The notes under the pieces: model-generated
What the model was told of the DNA's origin: nothing
Databases searched by the model: none
The model's input: only the letters and a program-made list of their open reading frames with translations
NCBI GenBank assembly: GCA_944358755.1
Contig: CALVRY010000019.1
Span: 1 to 15,695 of the forward strand
DNA: 15,695 nt
DNA from: an uncultured Bacilli bacterium
GTDB taxonomy: Bacteria > Bacillota_I > Bacilli_A > RFN20 > CAG-826
Direction: 5' to 3'
Translations under genes and position numbers: made by a program
Part shown: piece by piece, positions 6,241 to 13,729 of the stretch
Numbering within the stretch: the stretch's first letter is position 1
How the letters are laid out: each line of letters starts with the position of its first letter

Positions 6241-6585
6241 ATGGTAGTTGATACACCAATTGTAAACGAAGAAAAAGTAAAAGAAACTAAAGCTAGGATG
6301 ATTTCCGATACAGAAATTTATTCAGTAAGCGATTTTTTCAAGATCTTTGGAGATTCTACACGTTTAAAGATACTTTGTGCTTTAGAAAACAATCCGCTTT
6401 GTGTTGGTGACTTATGCAATGTTGTAGACATTACAAAAAGTGCTGCTAGTCATCAATTAAATATTTTGAAAGCTAACAAATTAGTTAAATTCAAAAAACA
6501 AGGAAAAAACGTCATTTATATGTTAGATGATGAGCACGTTTTAATGATTATTGAAACAGCTCGTAAACATTTGGGAGAAAAATAA
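6241..6585 (+). CDS. ArsR/SmtB-family Zn/Cd-responsive repressor
   Basis: A 114-residue winged-helix repressor predicted to bind the palindrome at 6199-6216 and release it on metal binding. The ArsR core is clear: IFGDSTRLKILCAL (35-48), then the recognition helix region ITKSAASHQLNILKANKLV (64-82) and wing KKQGKNVIY (85-93). The alpha-5 metal site of SmtB/CzrA/CadC is complete with exact spacing: Asp97, His99, His110 and Glu113. Cys54 and Cys59 (LCVGDLC) lie where ArsR/CadC proteins have their alpha-3 cysteines, so a second thiolate site is possible. The start at 6241 is chosen because GGAGGT lies 6 nt before it; a longer reading from 6193 would make the promoter and operator coding. First gene of a three-gene operon, followed after one base by the HMA gene. 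Confidence 0.93.
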   Translation: MVVDTPIVNEEKVKETKARMISDTEIYSVSDFFKIFGDSTRLKILCALENNPLCVGDLCNVVDITKSAASHQLNILKANKLVKFKKQGKNVIYMLDDEHVLMIIETARKHLGEK

Positions 6586-6586
6586 T

Positions 6587-6802
6587 ATGAAAATAGTATG
6601 TAAATTTAGTGGTATTGATTGCGCAGTCTGCGCTTTAAAACTTGAAGAAAAAATCAAAAAATTAGAGGGTGTTATTTCTTGTAGCATCAATTTTCTAGCT
6701 GAAAGAATTGATCTAGAAATTGAAAATAAAGAAATTTTTCAAAAAATAGTTGAGATTTGCGCTGATTTTGAAGATGGTGTTACTCTCAAGAGGATAAAAT
6801 AA
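6587..6802 (+). CDS. Free-standing heavy-metal-associated (HMA) domain protein
   Basis: A 71-residue single-domain protein with the ferredoxin-like HMA fold signature. GIDCAVCALKLE (9-20) carries the metal-binding Cys12 and Cys15, followed by KKLEGVISCSINF (24-36). An Asp just before the CxxC (DCxxC) is characteristic of Zn/Cd/Pb-type HMA domains such as the ZntA N-terminus, rather than the copper type. The downstream ATPase lacks any N-terminal HMA domain, so this gene plausibly supplies it in trans as a metallochaperone or regulatory domain. ATG 6587 is preferred because its Shine-Dalgarno (GGGAG) lies in the end of the repressor gene; an upstream in-frame ATG at 6551 would overlap the repressor. 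Its TAA overlaps the ATPase ATG by one base (TAATG). Confidence 0.88.
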   Translation: MKIVCKFSGIDCAVCALKLEEKIKKLEGVISCSINFLAERIDLEIENKEIFQKIVEICADFEDGVTLKRIK

Positions 6803-8709
6803 TGAAAAAGAAATTTGACCTAGCGACACTGATAATTTCTACCATTGTTACTATAATCTTACTAATTATACATATTTTGTATGGTACAAAATCTCTTGGT
6901 AATAGTGATATAAACACCTTGATAATCTTACCTATTTCACTTTTCTTCTATTTGCTTGTTGCTTATGATTTGTTCATTGAAGCTTTCCACAAAATAAAAA
7001 AGAAAAATTTCTTTGATGAAGTTACATTATCTTTAATTGCAACTATTGCTGCTTTCGCAATTGGAGAATATGTTGAAGCCTTGGCGGTAGTCGTATTCTT
7101 TCAAATTGGTGAAAACTTTGAAAAATATGCTGTTAATAAAAGTCGAAATTCTATTAAATCTATTCTTAGTTTAAGGCCTGATCAAGTCATTTTATATAAT
7201 GATGGAGTTGAAACAAAAGTTGAGCCTTTCGATGTAAATATAGGCGATTTATTTATTGTTAAGTCTGGCGAAAGGGTACCAATTGATGGAATTGTTGTTA
7301 AAGGTAGCTCATCGCTTGATACATCTTCAATGACTGGAGAAAGCATACCTCGAAAAGTAAAAGAAGGAGAAGAAATCATTAGTGGCGTCATCAATCTTGG
7401 CTCACCACTTATAATTAAAGCGACTAAAGAATTTTATAATTCAACCGTCTCTAAAATGCTCGATCTTGTTGAAAATGCTACTTCAGAAAAAGCAAACACT
7501 GAAAGATTCATAACAAAATTTGCAAAATATTACACTCCTATTGTTATTATTCTTGCAGTAATTGTTGCGATATTCCCGCCACTTTTCATTAATTATGCTT
7601 CTCAAGAAGTATGGTTAAACTACATCAGAACTGCTGCTAGTTTCTTAGTTATTAGTTGTCCTTGTGCACTTGTTCTGAGTGTTCCAATGAGTTACTTCGT
7701 AAGCCTCGGGGAAGCAAGTAAAATCAAAACACTTATAAAAGGTTCTGTATATCTTGATAAATTGTCTAACGTTCAAAACGTAGTTCTCGACAAAACCGGC
7801 ACTATCACAAAAGGTAACTTTGCTGTTTCTTCTATTCATCCAACAGAAGAAATTGAAGAAGAAAAACTTCTTGAACTAGCAAGATATGGTGAATATTACT
7901 CAAATCATCCTATCGCAAAAGCAATTTTGTCTAACAAAAAGTCGGAATTAAATGAACAATTAATATCTGACTATCAGGAAATCGATGGAAGAGGCACAAA
8001 ATGCGATTACAACGGCAAAATTTTGCTTGTTGGAAACGCTAAATTGCTTAAAGAAAATAACATTGAATTTTCCAAAATCAATTCCCCTTTCACTTTAATT
8101 TATGTTTCTTATGATTATAAATATCTTGGTTACATTGAAATTAAAGATCAAATTAAAGAATCTTCCATAGAGGCTATTAAAAATTATCATAAAAATGGCG
8201 TAAAAAACGTTGTAATGCTCACTGGTGATAATGAATCTATCGCTAACGCAGTCGCAAAAGAAAGCGGAGTTGACAATTTTTATGCAAATTTATTACCACT
8301 CGATAAGACTGATAAATTAAAAACAATAATGGCCAACTCAAATAAAGGTTCAACAATCTTTATTGGAGATGGAATCAACGATGCTCCAAGTTTAACTACC
8401 GCTGACATCGGCATTTCAATGGGTGGAATTGGAAGTGATATTACTATTGATTCAAGCGATGTTGTCATCATGGATGATGATATCAATAAAGTCAATAAGG
8501 TTTTCAAAATCGCTAAAAGAAATAGAGTTGTTGTATATGAAAATATTATATTTGCTTTATTTATAAAAACTCTCGTAATGATACTTTCATTAATCCCTAA
8601 CTTACCAATTGCTGAATATATCATGTGGTTTGCAATATTCGCAGACGTTGGCGTCACTGTTATTTGTTTGTTAAATTCATTAAGATTAACATTACATAAA
8701 TATAATTAA
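6802..8709 (+). CDS. P1B-2-type Zn/Cd/Pb-exporting ATPase (CadA/ZntA family) without N-terminal metal domain
   Basis: A 635-residue membrane ATPase predicted to export Zn2+, Cd2+ or Pb2+ at the expense of ATP. Early membrane helices precede the actuator motif TGES (178-181). The transmembrane metal-binding CPC is at 286-288 (SCPCAL). The phosphorylation site is Asp330 in DKTGT; the nucleotide domain has the HP motif (369-370), TGDN (474-477) and GDGINDAP (522-529). The last helices carry Lys589 (LFIKT) and Asp615 in FADVGVT, the pattern that separates Zn/Cd/Pb pumps (P1B-2) from copper pumps. The usual N-terminal HMA domains are missing; that function is probably carried by the preceding 71-residue protein. 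Translation is coupled by the one-base TAATG overlap. A bidirectional terminator follows at 8745-8783. Confidence 0.95.
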   Translation: MKKKFDLATLIISTIVTIILLIIHILYGTKSLGNSDINTLIILPISLFFYLLVAYDLFIEAFHKIKKKNFFDEVTLSLIATIAAFAIGEYVEALAVVVFFQIGENFEKYAVNKSRNSIKSILSLRPDQVILYNDGVETKVEPFDVNIGDLFIVKSGERVPIDGIVVKGSSSLDTSSMTGESIPRKVKEGEEIISGVINLGSPLIIKATKEFYNSTVSKMLDLVENATSEKANTERFITKFAKYYTPIVIILAVIVAIFPPLFINYASQEVWLNYIRTAASFLVISCPCALVLSVPMSYFVSLGEASKIKTLIKGSVYLDKLSNVQNVVLDKTGTITKGNFAVSSIHPTEEIEEEKLLELARYGEYYSNHPIAKAILSNKKSELNEQLISDYQEIDGRGTKCDYNGKILLVGNAKLLKENNIEFSKINSPFTLIYVSYDYKYLGYIEIKDQIKESSIEAIKNYHKNGVKNVVMLTGDNESIANAVAKESGVDNFYANLLPLDKTDKLKTIMANSNKGSTIFIGDGINDAPSLTTADIGISMGGIGSDITIDSSDVVIMDDDINKVNKVFKIAKRNRVVVYENIIFALFIKTLVMILSLIPNLPIAEYIMWFAIFADVGVTVICLLNSLRLTLHKYN

Positions 8710-8744
8710 TTTTAAGAAAAACCTTGCAAAACCCTAATAAAATT

Positions 8745-8783
8745 AAAAAACTCTAGAAAAAGAATAAATTCCTAGAGTTTTTT
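8745..8783. terminator. Bidirectional terminator between the ATPase gene and sdaA
   Basis: AAAAAACTCTAG (8745-8756) and CTAGAGTTTTTT (8772-8783) form a perfect 12-bp stem with a 15-nt loop. It has a T run at its plus-strand end and, by symmetry, also on the minus strand. It lies about 36 nt after the ATPase stop and downstream of the convergent sdaA, so it can serve both. Confidence 0.85.
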
Positions 8784-8794
8784 TAATATTTTCT

Positions 8795-8862
8795 TACTTT
8801 TTTTAATTTTCCCTAGGTTTTTTCAAAAATATAGGAAAAATCACAAAAAGTACTATTTTTAA
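8795..8862. repeat. AT-rich intergenic element related to 6053-6158 and 14885-15020
   Basis: Contains TTTTCCCTAGG, the 15-mer AAATATAGGAAAAAT (8827-8841, identical to 6057-6071) followed by CACAAAAAG, and AAAAAGTACTATTTTT. Parts form weak stems (TTTTCCCTA with TAGGAAAA). It lies between convergent genes and could add to sdaA termination. Confidence 0.5.
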
Positions 8863-8892
8863 TGGATTTATCAAAATTAGAAACTTGATAAA

Positions 8893-10104
8893 TTACTTTT
8901 TCAAAACTTTAGCCAAACCACCTATCGAAGTTTCTTTATAGTCTTTAGATAAACTCTCACCAGTTATCTTCATTGTTTTTACTATCTCATCAAAAGAAAC
9001 TTTATTTTTTCTAATTGGCGCCAAATCTTTTGCATATACATAACTTATCAAACTCCTTAAAGCGCCAATCCCATTTCTTTCAATACATGGAATTTGAACA
9101 TAGCCATTTACAGGATCGCAAGTTAATCCGAGAAAATGTTCCAATGCAAGTTCACTAGCATACTCAATTTGATATAAAGACATCTTCTTTAAATAACATA
9201 ATGCTGTTGCTGTAATACTAGATGCACTGCCAATTTCTGCCTGACACCCAAGAGCTGCTCCGCTTATAGAAGCATTCTTTTTGATAAAGTTAGTCATTAA
9301 ACCAGCAACTTTTAGCGCATTAATAATTTCTTCTTTTTTTGCTCCTTCAAATTTATATTCATAATATAAAATTGCAGGTAAAACACCACAACTACCACAT
9401 GTTGGTGAAGTAACAACTATGTCGCCGTTCGCATTACCTTCACTTGCTGCATATGCAAAACTTGAAATCATTAAAACTTTTTTCTCAAATAAGTCGTTTT
9501 CTTTTAAAGCTTTTTGATAAATGTCTTTTGCTACTCTTTTAACACCTAGTGTGCCAGGCAAATAGCCTTCAATATTTAAATTTGATTCAATTTCATGAAT
9601 CATTGCTTCAAAAACATTCTCTAGAAAATTATCAATATCATTATCTTCAAATTCATCCACAACTTTTGCGATATCTTTATTATCTTTCTTATTTAAATAG
9701 TTTTTCATCCCATTAAAAGTTTCAAAAGGATAAATCATTTTTTTGAGAGCTTTTTTCTCTCCTTTTCTTTCGATTTCGCCTCCGCCAATTGAATAATATC
9801 TTTCTTTAGCAACGAGTTCATTTTTTTTAAACGCACTAATATCCAATGTGTTTGGATGATTAATATTATCAAAGCTAAAATGAAAATTTATTTTTGTTAG
9901 AAAATCTTTAAAACTTTCTAAAAGAATTTTATCTGTGCCATGCCCTTTCCCGGTTAGAGCAAGGCTACCATATAAATCGACAACAATCGAATCAAAGTCT
10001 TGGTACCTATTTAAAAAATCTTTTGCGATATTATAAGGTCCAATAGTGTGTGAACTACTTGGTCCTGGTCCGATTTTATAAACACTTTTAATTGATTCCA
10101 TCAT
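8893..10104 (-). CDS. sdaA: L-serine dehydratase, iron-sulfur dependent, single-chain
   Basis: A 403-residue enzyme predicted to deaminate L-serine to pyruvate and ammonia with a [4Fe-4S] cluster. The N-terminal beta part starts IGPGPSSSHTIGP (11-23), a substrate-binding signature; the catalytic alpha part follows from about residue 165. Cluster cysteines by family spacing are Cys287 (GCQAEIG), Cys329 (LTCDPV) and Cys340 (IPCIERN), with 42- and 11-residue gaps as in Legionella LSD. TCGSCG (235-240) is also present. The chain ends GGLAKVLKK and lacks the C-terminal cysteine that acts as fourth ligand in the Legionella enzyme; it is also shorter than the usual 450-460 residues. ATG 10104 overlaps the stop of the XRE gene (ATGA) and has AGAGGT before it; a second ATG follows immediately. 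Probably cotranscribed with whiA and the regulator. Confidence 0.95.
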   Translation of the reverse strand: MMESIKSVYKIGPGPSSSHTIGPYNIAKDFLNRYQDFDSIVVDLYGSLALTGKGHGTDKILLESFKDFLTKINFHFSFDNINHPNTLDISAFKKNELVAKERYYSIGGGEIERKGEKKALKKMIYPFETFNGMKNYLNKKDNKDIAKVVDEFEDNDIDNFLENVFEAMIHEIESNLNIEGYLPGTLGVKRVAKDIYQKALKENDLFEKKVLMISSFAYAASEGNANGDIVVTSPTCGSCGVLPAILYYEYKFEGAKKEEIINALKVAGLMTNFIKKNASISGAALGCQAEIGSASSITATALCYLKKMSLYQIEYASELALEHFLGLTCDPVNGYVQIPCIERNGIGALRSLISYVYAKDLAPIRKNKVSFDEIVKTMKITGESLSKDYKETSIGGLAKVLKK

Positions 10105-10340
10105 AAGTCGATACCTCTAAAAAGTTCACTTAAACTAATCCCTAAACCAGTTGCTATCTTAATTAAAACTTTTATAGTTGGGTTTCTCGTTCCTCTTTCC
10201 AAATCACTCAAATAGTTTTTATTAATATTACACTCTAAAGCAAGGTCTTCTTGAGACCATTTCTTTAATTGTCGAAGATATTGAATTCTTTTGCCAAGTT
10301 GATAGCAAGAATCAGTTATGTTTGTGTTCGTTTTCTTCAT
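10101..10340 (-). CDS. Small XRE-family helix-turn-helix regulator
   Basis: A 79-residue protein, essentially a single Cro/CI-type DNA-binding domain. LGKRIQYLRQLKKWSQEDLA is helix 1 to 2, CNINKNYLSDLERGTRNPT carries the recognition helix, and IKIATGLGISLSELF closes the domain. There is no sensor domain. ATG 10340 is chosen; a TTG three codons upstream (10349) is the alternative. Either start lies inside the 3' end of whiA (29 or 38 bp overlap) with no Shine-Dalgarno, implying translational coupling. Its TGA overlaps the sdaA ATG by four bases. Position suggests control of sdaA or of the whole unit, but this is only inferred from linkage. Confidence 0.85.
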   Translation of the reverse strand: MKKTNTNITDSCYQLGKRIQYLRQLKKWSQEDLALECNINKNYLSDLERGTRNPTIKVLIKIATGLGISLSELFRGIDL

Positions 10341-11283
10341 AAGTTTCAACCATTTTTCTTAATTTAATAAAAAGATGATTAACATTGCTTTTAGATACTG
10401 TTTCATCGAGTTCTTTTGAAACAAGCTCAGCAAGTTCACTATAATTTGCTTCTGGGTTATTGAGTCGCACCTTACAAAGTGTTTTTAATTTTACATTTTG
10501 AATATTATCAACACCAAGTTTGTGGTCGATGTATTTTATTTCTTCAATTTGTTTCTTAGAATTCTCGATTGTTTTTTTAAAGTTGTAGGAATCGCAATTC
10601 ATAAGACGATTTGTTGAATTAGAAAAATCTCTGTCCATACGAACATTTTCAAATTCTAGGCACGAATTGTTCGCGTTTATAAAAGCTAAAAAACTAGCAA
10701 TTTGATCACTCTTTTTAAGATAAATTACAAAACGCGAACGTCTTTTTATGACTTTAAAATCAAATTTAACGCTTTTGATTTTATTAATCATTTTGATAAG
10801 TGAAGTAGCGTAATCTTCATCATTTACAACAAGTTCAAGATGATAATTTGAAGAAACTGGATCAGTACAACTTCCACTCGCTAAAAACGTGCCAATTAAA
10901 TAACCTTTTATTTTTTCTTCTTTATCTTGAAGTTCATAAGGAATTTTATTTTCTAGAAGCTTCATTTTTAAGTCTTTGAACAAAACCTCAACATCTGAAT
11001 TTATGTTAATTAAATATTCTGTCGCTTTATAAAGTTTCATACTTTTTAAATATGAAAAATTTATTAACAAAAATGGATAATTTTCCTTAAGAATTTTATA
11101 TAAAAATTTTGCTGTTGAAGGTGTTTCAGTTTTTAAAATTAACTTATCGTGATTATTAGAAAAAACAATGTTGCCATTGAGCTTAATAAAAGCCGCAATT
11201 ATCGATTTTGCAACTGATTTTTTAATATCAAGAGAGGCTATTTCATCTTTAATTGAATGAGTAAATGATATTTTTTCGTTCAT
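10312..11283 (-). CDS. whiA: WhiA, sporulation/cell-division regulator homologue
   Basis: A 323-residue DNA-binding protein with the WhiA layout: a LAGLIDADG-endonuclease-like N-terminal part and a C-terminal helix-turn-helix. Visible signatures are ISFTHSIKDEIASLD at the start, GYLIGTFLASGSCTDP and YHLELVV in the middle, and NVRMDRDFSNSTNRLMNCDSYN leading into the C-terminal helices (ANYSELAELVSKELDETVSKSNVNHLFIKLRK). WhiA is widely conserved in Gram-positive bacteria and affects division and chromosome segregation. ATG 11283 is preferred because it places SFT near residue 6 as in the family; a GTG at 11298 would sit on the likely -10 box. Its usual neighbours rapZ and glmR/yvcK are absent; it leads an overlapping unit with an XRE regulator and sdaA. 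Confidence 0.93.
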   Translation of the reverse strand: MNEKISFTHSIKDEIASLDIKKSVAKSIIAAFIKLNGNIVFSNNHDKLILKTETPSTAKFLYKILKENYPFLLINFSYLKSMKLYKATEYLININSDVEVLFKDLKMKLLENKIPYELQDKEEKIKGYLIGTFLASGSCTDPVSSNYHLELVVNDEDYATSLIKMINKIKSVKFDFKVIKRRSRFVIYLKKSDQIASFLAFINANNSCLEFENVRMDRDFSNSTNRLMNCDSYNFKKTIENSKKQIEEIKYIDHKLGVDNIQNVKLKTLCKVRLNNPEANYSELAELVSKELDETVSKSNVNHLFIKLRKMVETYEENEHKHN

Positions 11284-11289
11284 GCCTAA

Positions 11290-11308
11290 ATAATACACTC
11301 AAAAGTGT
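11290..11308 (-). promoter_or_regulatory. Likely -10 box of whiA with an adjoining small palindrome
   Basis: TATTAT (11295-11290, minus strand) ends six bases before the whiA ATG, and no good Shine-Dalgarno is present, which suggests a leaderless mRNA. Immediately upstream and sharing one base is the palindrome ACACT-TTTG-AGTGT (11308-11295), a possible operator. No convincing -35 was found. Confidence 0.4.
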
Positions 11309-11363
11309 AAAAATAAAAAGAAAAAACATTAAAATTTTTGTTAATCTTTCTATCAATAATCTT

Positions 11364-11369
11364 TAAAAT
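11364..11369 (+). promoter_or_regulatory. Likely -10 box of the two-gene membrane-protein operon
   Basis: TAAAAT ends six bases before the ATG at 11376. There is no Shine-Dalgarno, so the transcript would again be leaderless. The -35 is not obvious. Confidence 0.4.
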
Positions 11370-11375
11370 AATTAT

Positions 11376-12395
11376 ATGCGCACGGTTTTAACAAAAAGGA
11401 AAGTTTTTAGAATTATTGCTTATTCATTAACCATAATTTTGCTTATTCTTTCTTCAACTTTACCTTTTGTTAGGGCTGACGGAATTGAATTATTTTTAGT
11501 TCATTTTTTCAATCCAACTTCAGGAGAAATAAGTCAAAACATTGTCAGTTTATATGGAATTATTTTACCTATAGTTTCTCTGCTTTCTCTTATCATTGAT
11601 TTGATCAATTTTAAAACACACGAATATTATAAAGATGTATTTAATACTTGTTCAAAAGCCACTCTTTTAGCCGCTTACATTTTCACTTTAATGAATTATT
11701 TTAGAGTTATATATCCAAATGGGTTTTTAGTGAGTGGAGATGTATCTTTTTTATATACTGGGTTTTACCTATTTATTACATTTTTAATTGCTTATTTTAT
11801 AAACATCGTTCATAAATGCGATAAGTTATATCATATACGTCGAGATGAATTTGAAAATTCACCTATTACCTATGATAAAACTAGAAGAAAATATTATGCT
11901 GTTGTTAAAATTTTCTCTTTAATTACTCTATTTTGTTTTGTTTCTTTACTCTTTGTTCCGTTCGTTAGAAACTACCAAAATTATATGATTGAGGAAGGTT
12001 TTACGGAGATTTTAGATAAAAGAACCAGTATTGACTATTATATTTTTGCAATGTTTGACAAAGATTTTAACCTTAATATTTTGGGGTTAACTTTAATGTT
12101 TATTTGCATTTATACTCCAACAACTTTACTTCTTGTGCCTAAAAAATACACATATATTCAAACCTTAATTGCATCTGTTTTTAACTTAATTTTATTTACA
12201 ATTGCAATTGTGGTTTCCTATGAAAACATCAATTTAATTACCCCAAAAATTTATTTAGATATTGATCCAGTTTCTCTTGTTTTCATTACAATCGATTTAT
12301 TATCTCAAATAGTTTTAATTGTTTTCTGTTCAATGTTAATTAACCATCGTAGAAAGGAAATGAAACATGTTGATAAAGATGTTAGCAAGTTATAA
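11376..12395 (+). CDS. Eight-helix membrane protein of unknown function with internal duplication
   Basis: A 339-residue protein I do not recognise. By eye there are about eight membrane helices: 10-31, 58-79, 93-113, 124-146, 174-197, 231-254, 260-282 and 297-320. The two halves look like a repeat of one four-helix module: helix 1 ends LPFVR (29-33) and helix 5 ends VPFVR (194-198), each followed by a hydrophilic stretch with an aromatic run. The linker at 147-173 is charged and probably cytoplasmic, and the tail (RRKEMKHVDKDVSKL) is basic. No catalytic or transport motif is visible. It has no Shine-Dalgarno and a -10 box six bases before ATG. Its 3' end overlaps the next gene by 29 bp, so the two products probably act together. 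Confidence 0.8.
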   Translation: MRTVLTKRKVFRIIAYSLTIILLILSSTLPFVRADGIELFLVHFFNPTSGEISQNIVSLYGIILPIVSLLSLIIDLINFKTHEYYKDVFNTCSKATLLAAYIFTLMNYFRVIYPNGFLVSGDVSFLYTGFYLFITFLIAYFINIVHKCDKLYHIRRDEFENSPITYDKTRRKYYAVVKIFSLITLFCFVSLLFVPFVRNYQNYMIEEGFTEILDKRTSIDYYIFAMFDKDFNLNILGLTLMFICIYTPTTLLLVPKKYTYIQTLIASVFNLILFTIAIVVSYENINLITPKIYLDIDPVSLVFITIDLLSQIVLIVFCSMLINHRRKEMKHVDKDVSKL

Positions 12396-13269
12396 CCCAT
12401 TCCCTTTTCCAGTCACTGAGCAATTAAAACCATGGTGTTGGCAAATTACTTTAATCTTTTTAGCCTTTCTTTTTGTTTGTTATCCATTAATGTATTACAT
12501 TGGTAAAAAAGCTAGAAATAACGATAAAATCCGTGATTATTTTACAATGACGATTGGATTAATCTTAATTTCAACAGAAATTTACAAGCAAATTCTCTTT
12601 GCTTTTCACTATAATTTTGACACTTATAGATGGTTCCTTTTCCCATTCCAACTTTGTTCAATTCCAATGTATACTTCAACAGTTATGCCTTTAATAAAAA
12701 ATGATAAAGTACGAAAAGCATTATTTGCCTTTATGGCATTTTATGGAATGTTAGGTGGTTTATCTGTTGCGATATATCAACAAAGTGTCTTAACTTGGGA
12801 AGATTATAGTTTAGATTATCAATCAATTATTTGGCACTTTGCTTTAATTGCCTTAGGAATTTATTCAGCAACTTACTTAAATATTGGTTCAAATGAATTC
12901 AAAAAAGAAGTCAAACTGTATAAATACGGAACCTTTACTTTCGTTATTTTTTTAATTACCGCAGAAATTATCAATTTATTGATTGTCTTAAATCATGGAT
13001 ATAACGAATATACCTGGGGAGGCAACATGTTCTATATTTCTATGTTTATGTTTAACCTCGATATTCCTGTTTTAAGTACTGTAACTTCAACTTGTGGATG
13101 GTATGTTGGATTTATTGGCTATTCATTTGTATTAATGCTTGGTGGATTTGCCATTTTTAGCGCATATTATGGTATAAATCAGTTATCAAAAAAGATAGTA
13201 AGAACTGAAAAATATCAAAAATTTCAACAAAAAATAATCAATATCAAAGAGAATTTAAAAAACCGTTAA
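12367..13269 (+). CDS. Multi-pass membrane protein, possibly YwaF/TP0381-like
   Basis: A 300-residue protein with about seven predicted membrane helices (roughly 26-45, 60-80, 88-110, 117-137, 152-171, 187-207, 243-268) and a basic C-terminal tail. FPFQLCSIPMY (92-102) and IIWHFALIALGIY (154-166) resemble the two conserved polar spots (a PLxLC-type motif and a membrane His) of the YwaF/TP0381 integral-membrane family, a weak resemblance recalled without a search. Start ATG 12367 has AAAGGAAA about 7 nt upstream and overlaps the preceding gene by 29 bp; ATG 12379 is an alternative. Its last 26 bp overlap the end of the convergent lipoprotein gene, and no terminator is seen between them. Confidence 0.75.
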   Translation: MLIKMLASYNPFPFPVTEQLKPWCWQITLIFLAFLFVCYPLMYYIGKKARNNDKIRDYFTMTIGLILISTEIYKQILFAFHYNFDTYRWFLFPFQLCSIPMYTSTVMPLIKNDKVRKALFAFMAFYGMLGGLSVAIYQQSVLTWEDYSLDYQSIIWHFALIALGIYSATYLNIGSNEFKKEVKLYKYGTFTFVIFLITAEIINLLIVLNHGYNEYTWGGNMFYISMFMFNLDIPVLSTVTSTCGWYVGFIGYSFVLMLGGFAIFSAYYGINQLSKKIVRTEKYQKFQQKIINIKENLKNR

Positions 13270-13729
13270 TTTCGTTTTCTCCTAGATATAAATTTTCAAA
13301 TTTTCCATCTTTAATTTCGTATAAAGATGGTGTTCCAAAATAATAAGTTTCGTTTAATGTTTTTGGTTTAGCTTGTTCCATTTCTCTAATTAAGATGTTG
13401 CGATCATAATTTTCACCTTTTACTTTAAATTTGTTTCTATTAGGAATTCCGCCATCGCCAGAATTTAAATCAAAAAGAAATATTTTTAATGATTTTTCTC
13501 CACTTTCTAATTCATCAAGATAATTAAATAAATTTGTTTTAACATTTTCACAATGCGAACACTCAATTTGATATAAATCAATAAAGTAATGTTCTTCTTC
13601 TATTTGATAGAAATTGTCGATGTCATCAAGAAAAAAATCACTGTATTCACTATAACTTCTTGTTTCGTTTTGGCCACATGAAACTAGCATTAAAAATAAA
13701 AAAGATATGAGAATTACAGACTTTTTCAT
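13244..13729 (-). CDS. Thioredoxin-fold lipoprotein
   Basis: A 161-residue exported protein. The N-terminus is a lipoprotein signal: MKKS, a hydrophobic core, then LVSCG with lipidated Cys18. The mature part has the thioredoxin order: a strand (HYFIDLYQIE), an ECSHC active-site-like motif with Cys57 and Cys60 starting a helix, a following strand (LKIFLFDLN) and FGTPSLYEI (131-139) with the cis-proline (Thr-Pro 133-134). The CSHC pair suggests thiol-disulfide exchange on the outer face of the membrane, but partner and direction are unknown. ATG 13729 shares its A with the TAA of the YitT-family gene (TAATG), so the two are cotranslated. The 3' end overlaps the convergent gene. Confidence 0.8.
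   Translation of the reverse strand: MKKSVILISFLFLMLVSCGQNETRSYSEYSDFFLDDIDNFYQIEEEHYFIDLYQIECSHCENVKTNLFNYLDELESGEKSLKIFLFDLNSGDGGIPNRNKFKVKGENYDRNILIREMEQAKPKTLNETYYFGTPSLYEIKDGKFENLYLGENEINGFLNSL

Noticed and set aside
8280..8657. Antisense open frame within the ATPase gene, with others at 5017-5232, 7182-7394 and 7645-7839
   Set aside because: These are shadows of strongly conserved genes on the other strand, without ribosome sites.
8866..8893. Terminator hairpin at the sdaA stop codon
   Set aside because: A 9-bp AT-rich stem exists (ATTTATCAA with TTGATAAAT) but the bases after it on the minus strand are not a T run; the hairpin at 8745-8783 is far better.
10101..10314. UGA recoded as tryptophan
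   Set aside because: TGA ends three genes at the expected family length or overlap, and tryptophan is encoded by TGG in MalQ.
11284..11298. GTG start of whiA
   Set aside because: It overlaps the likely -10 box and has no ribosome site; ATG 11283 fits the family N-terminus.
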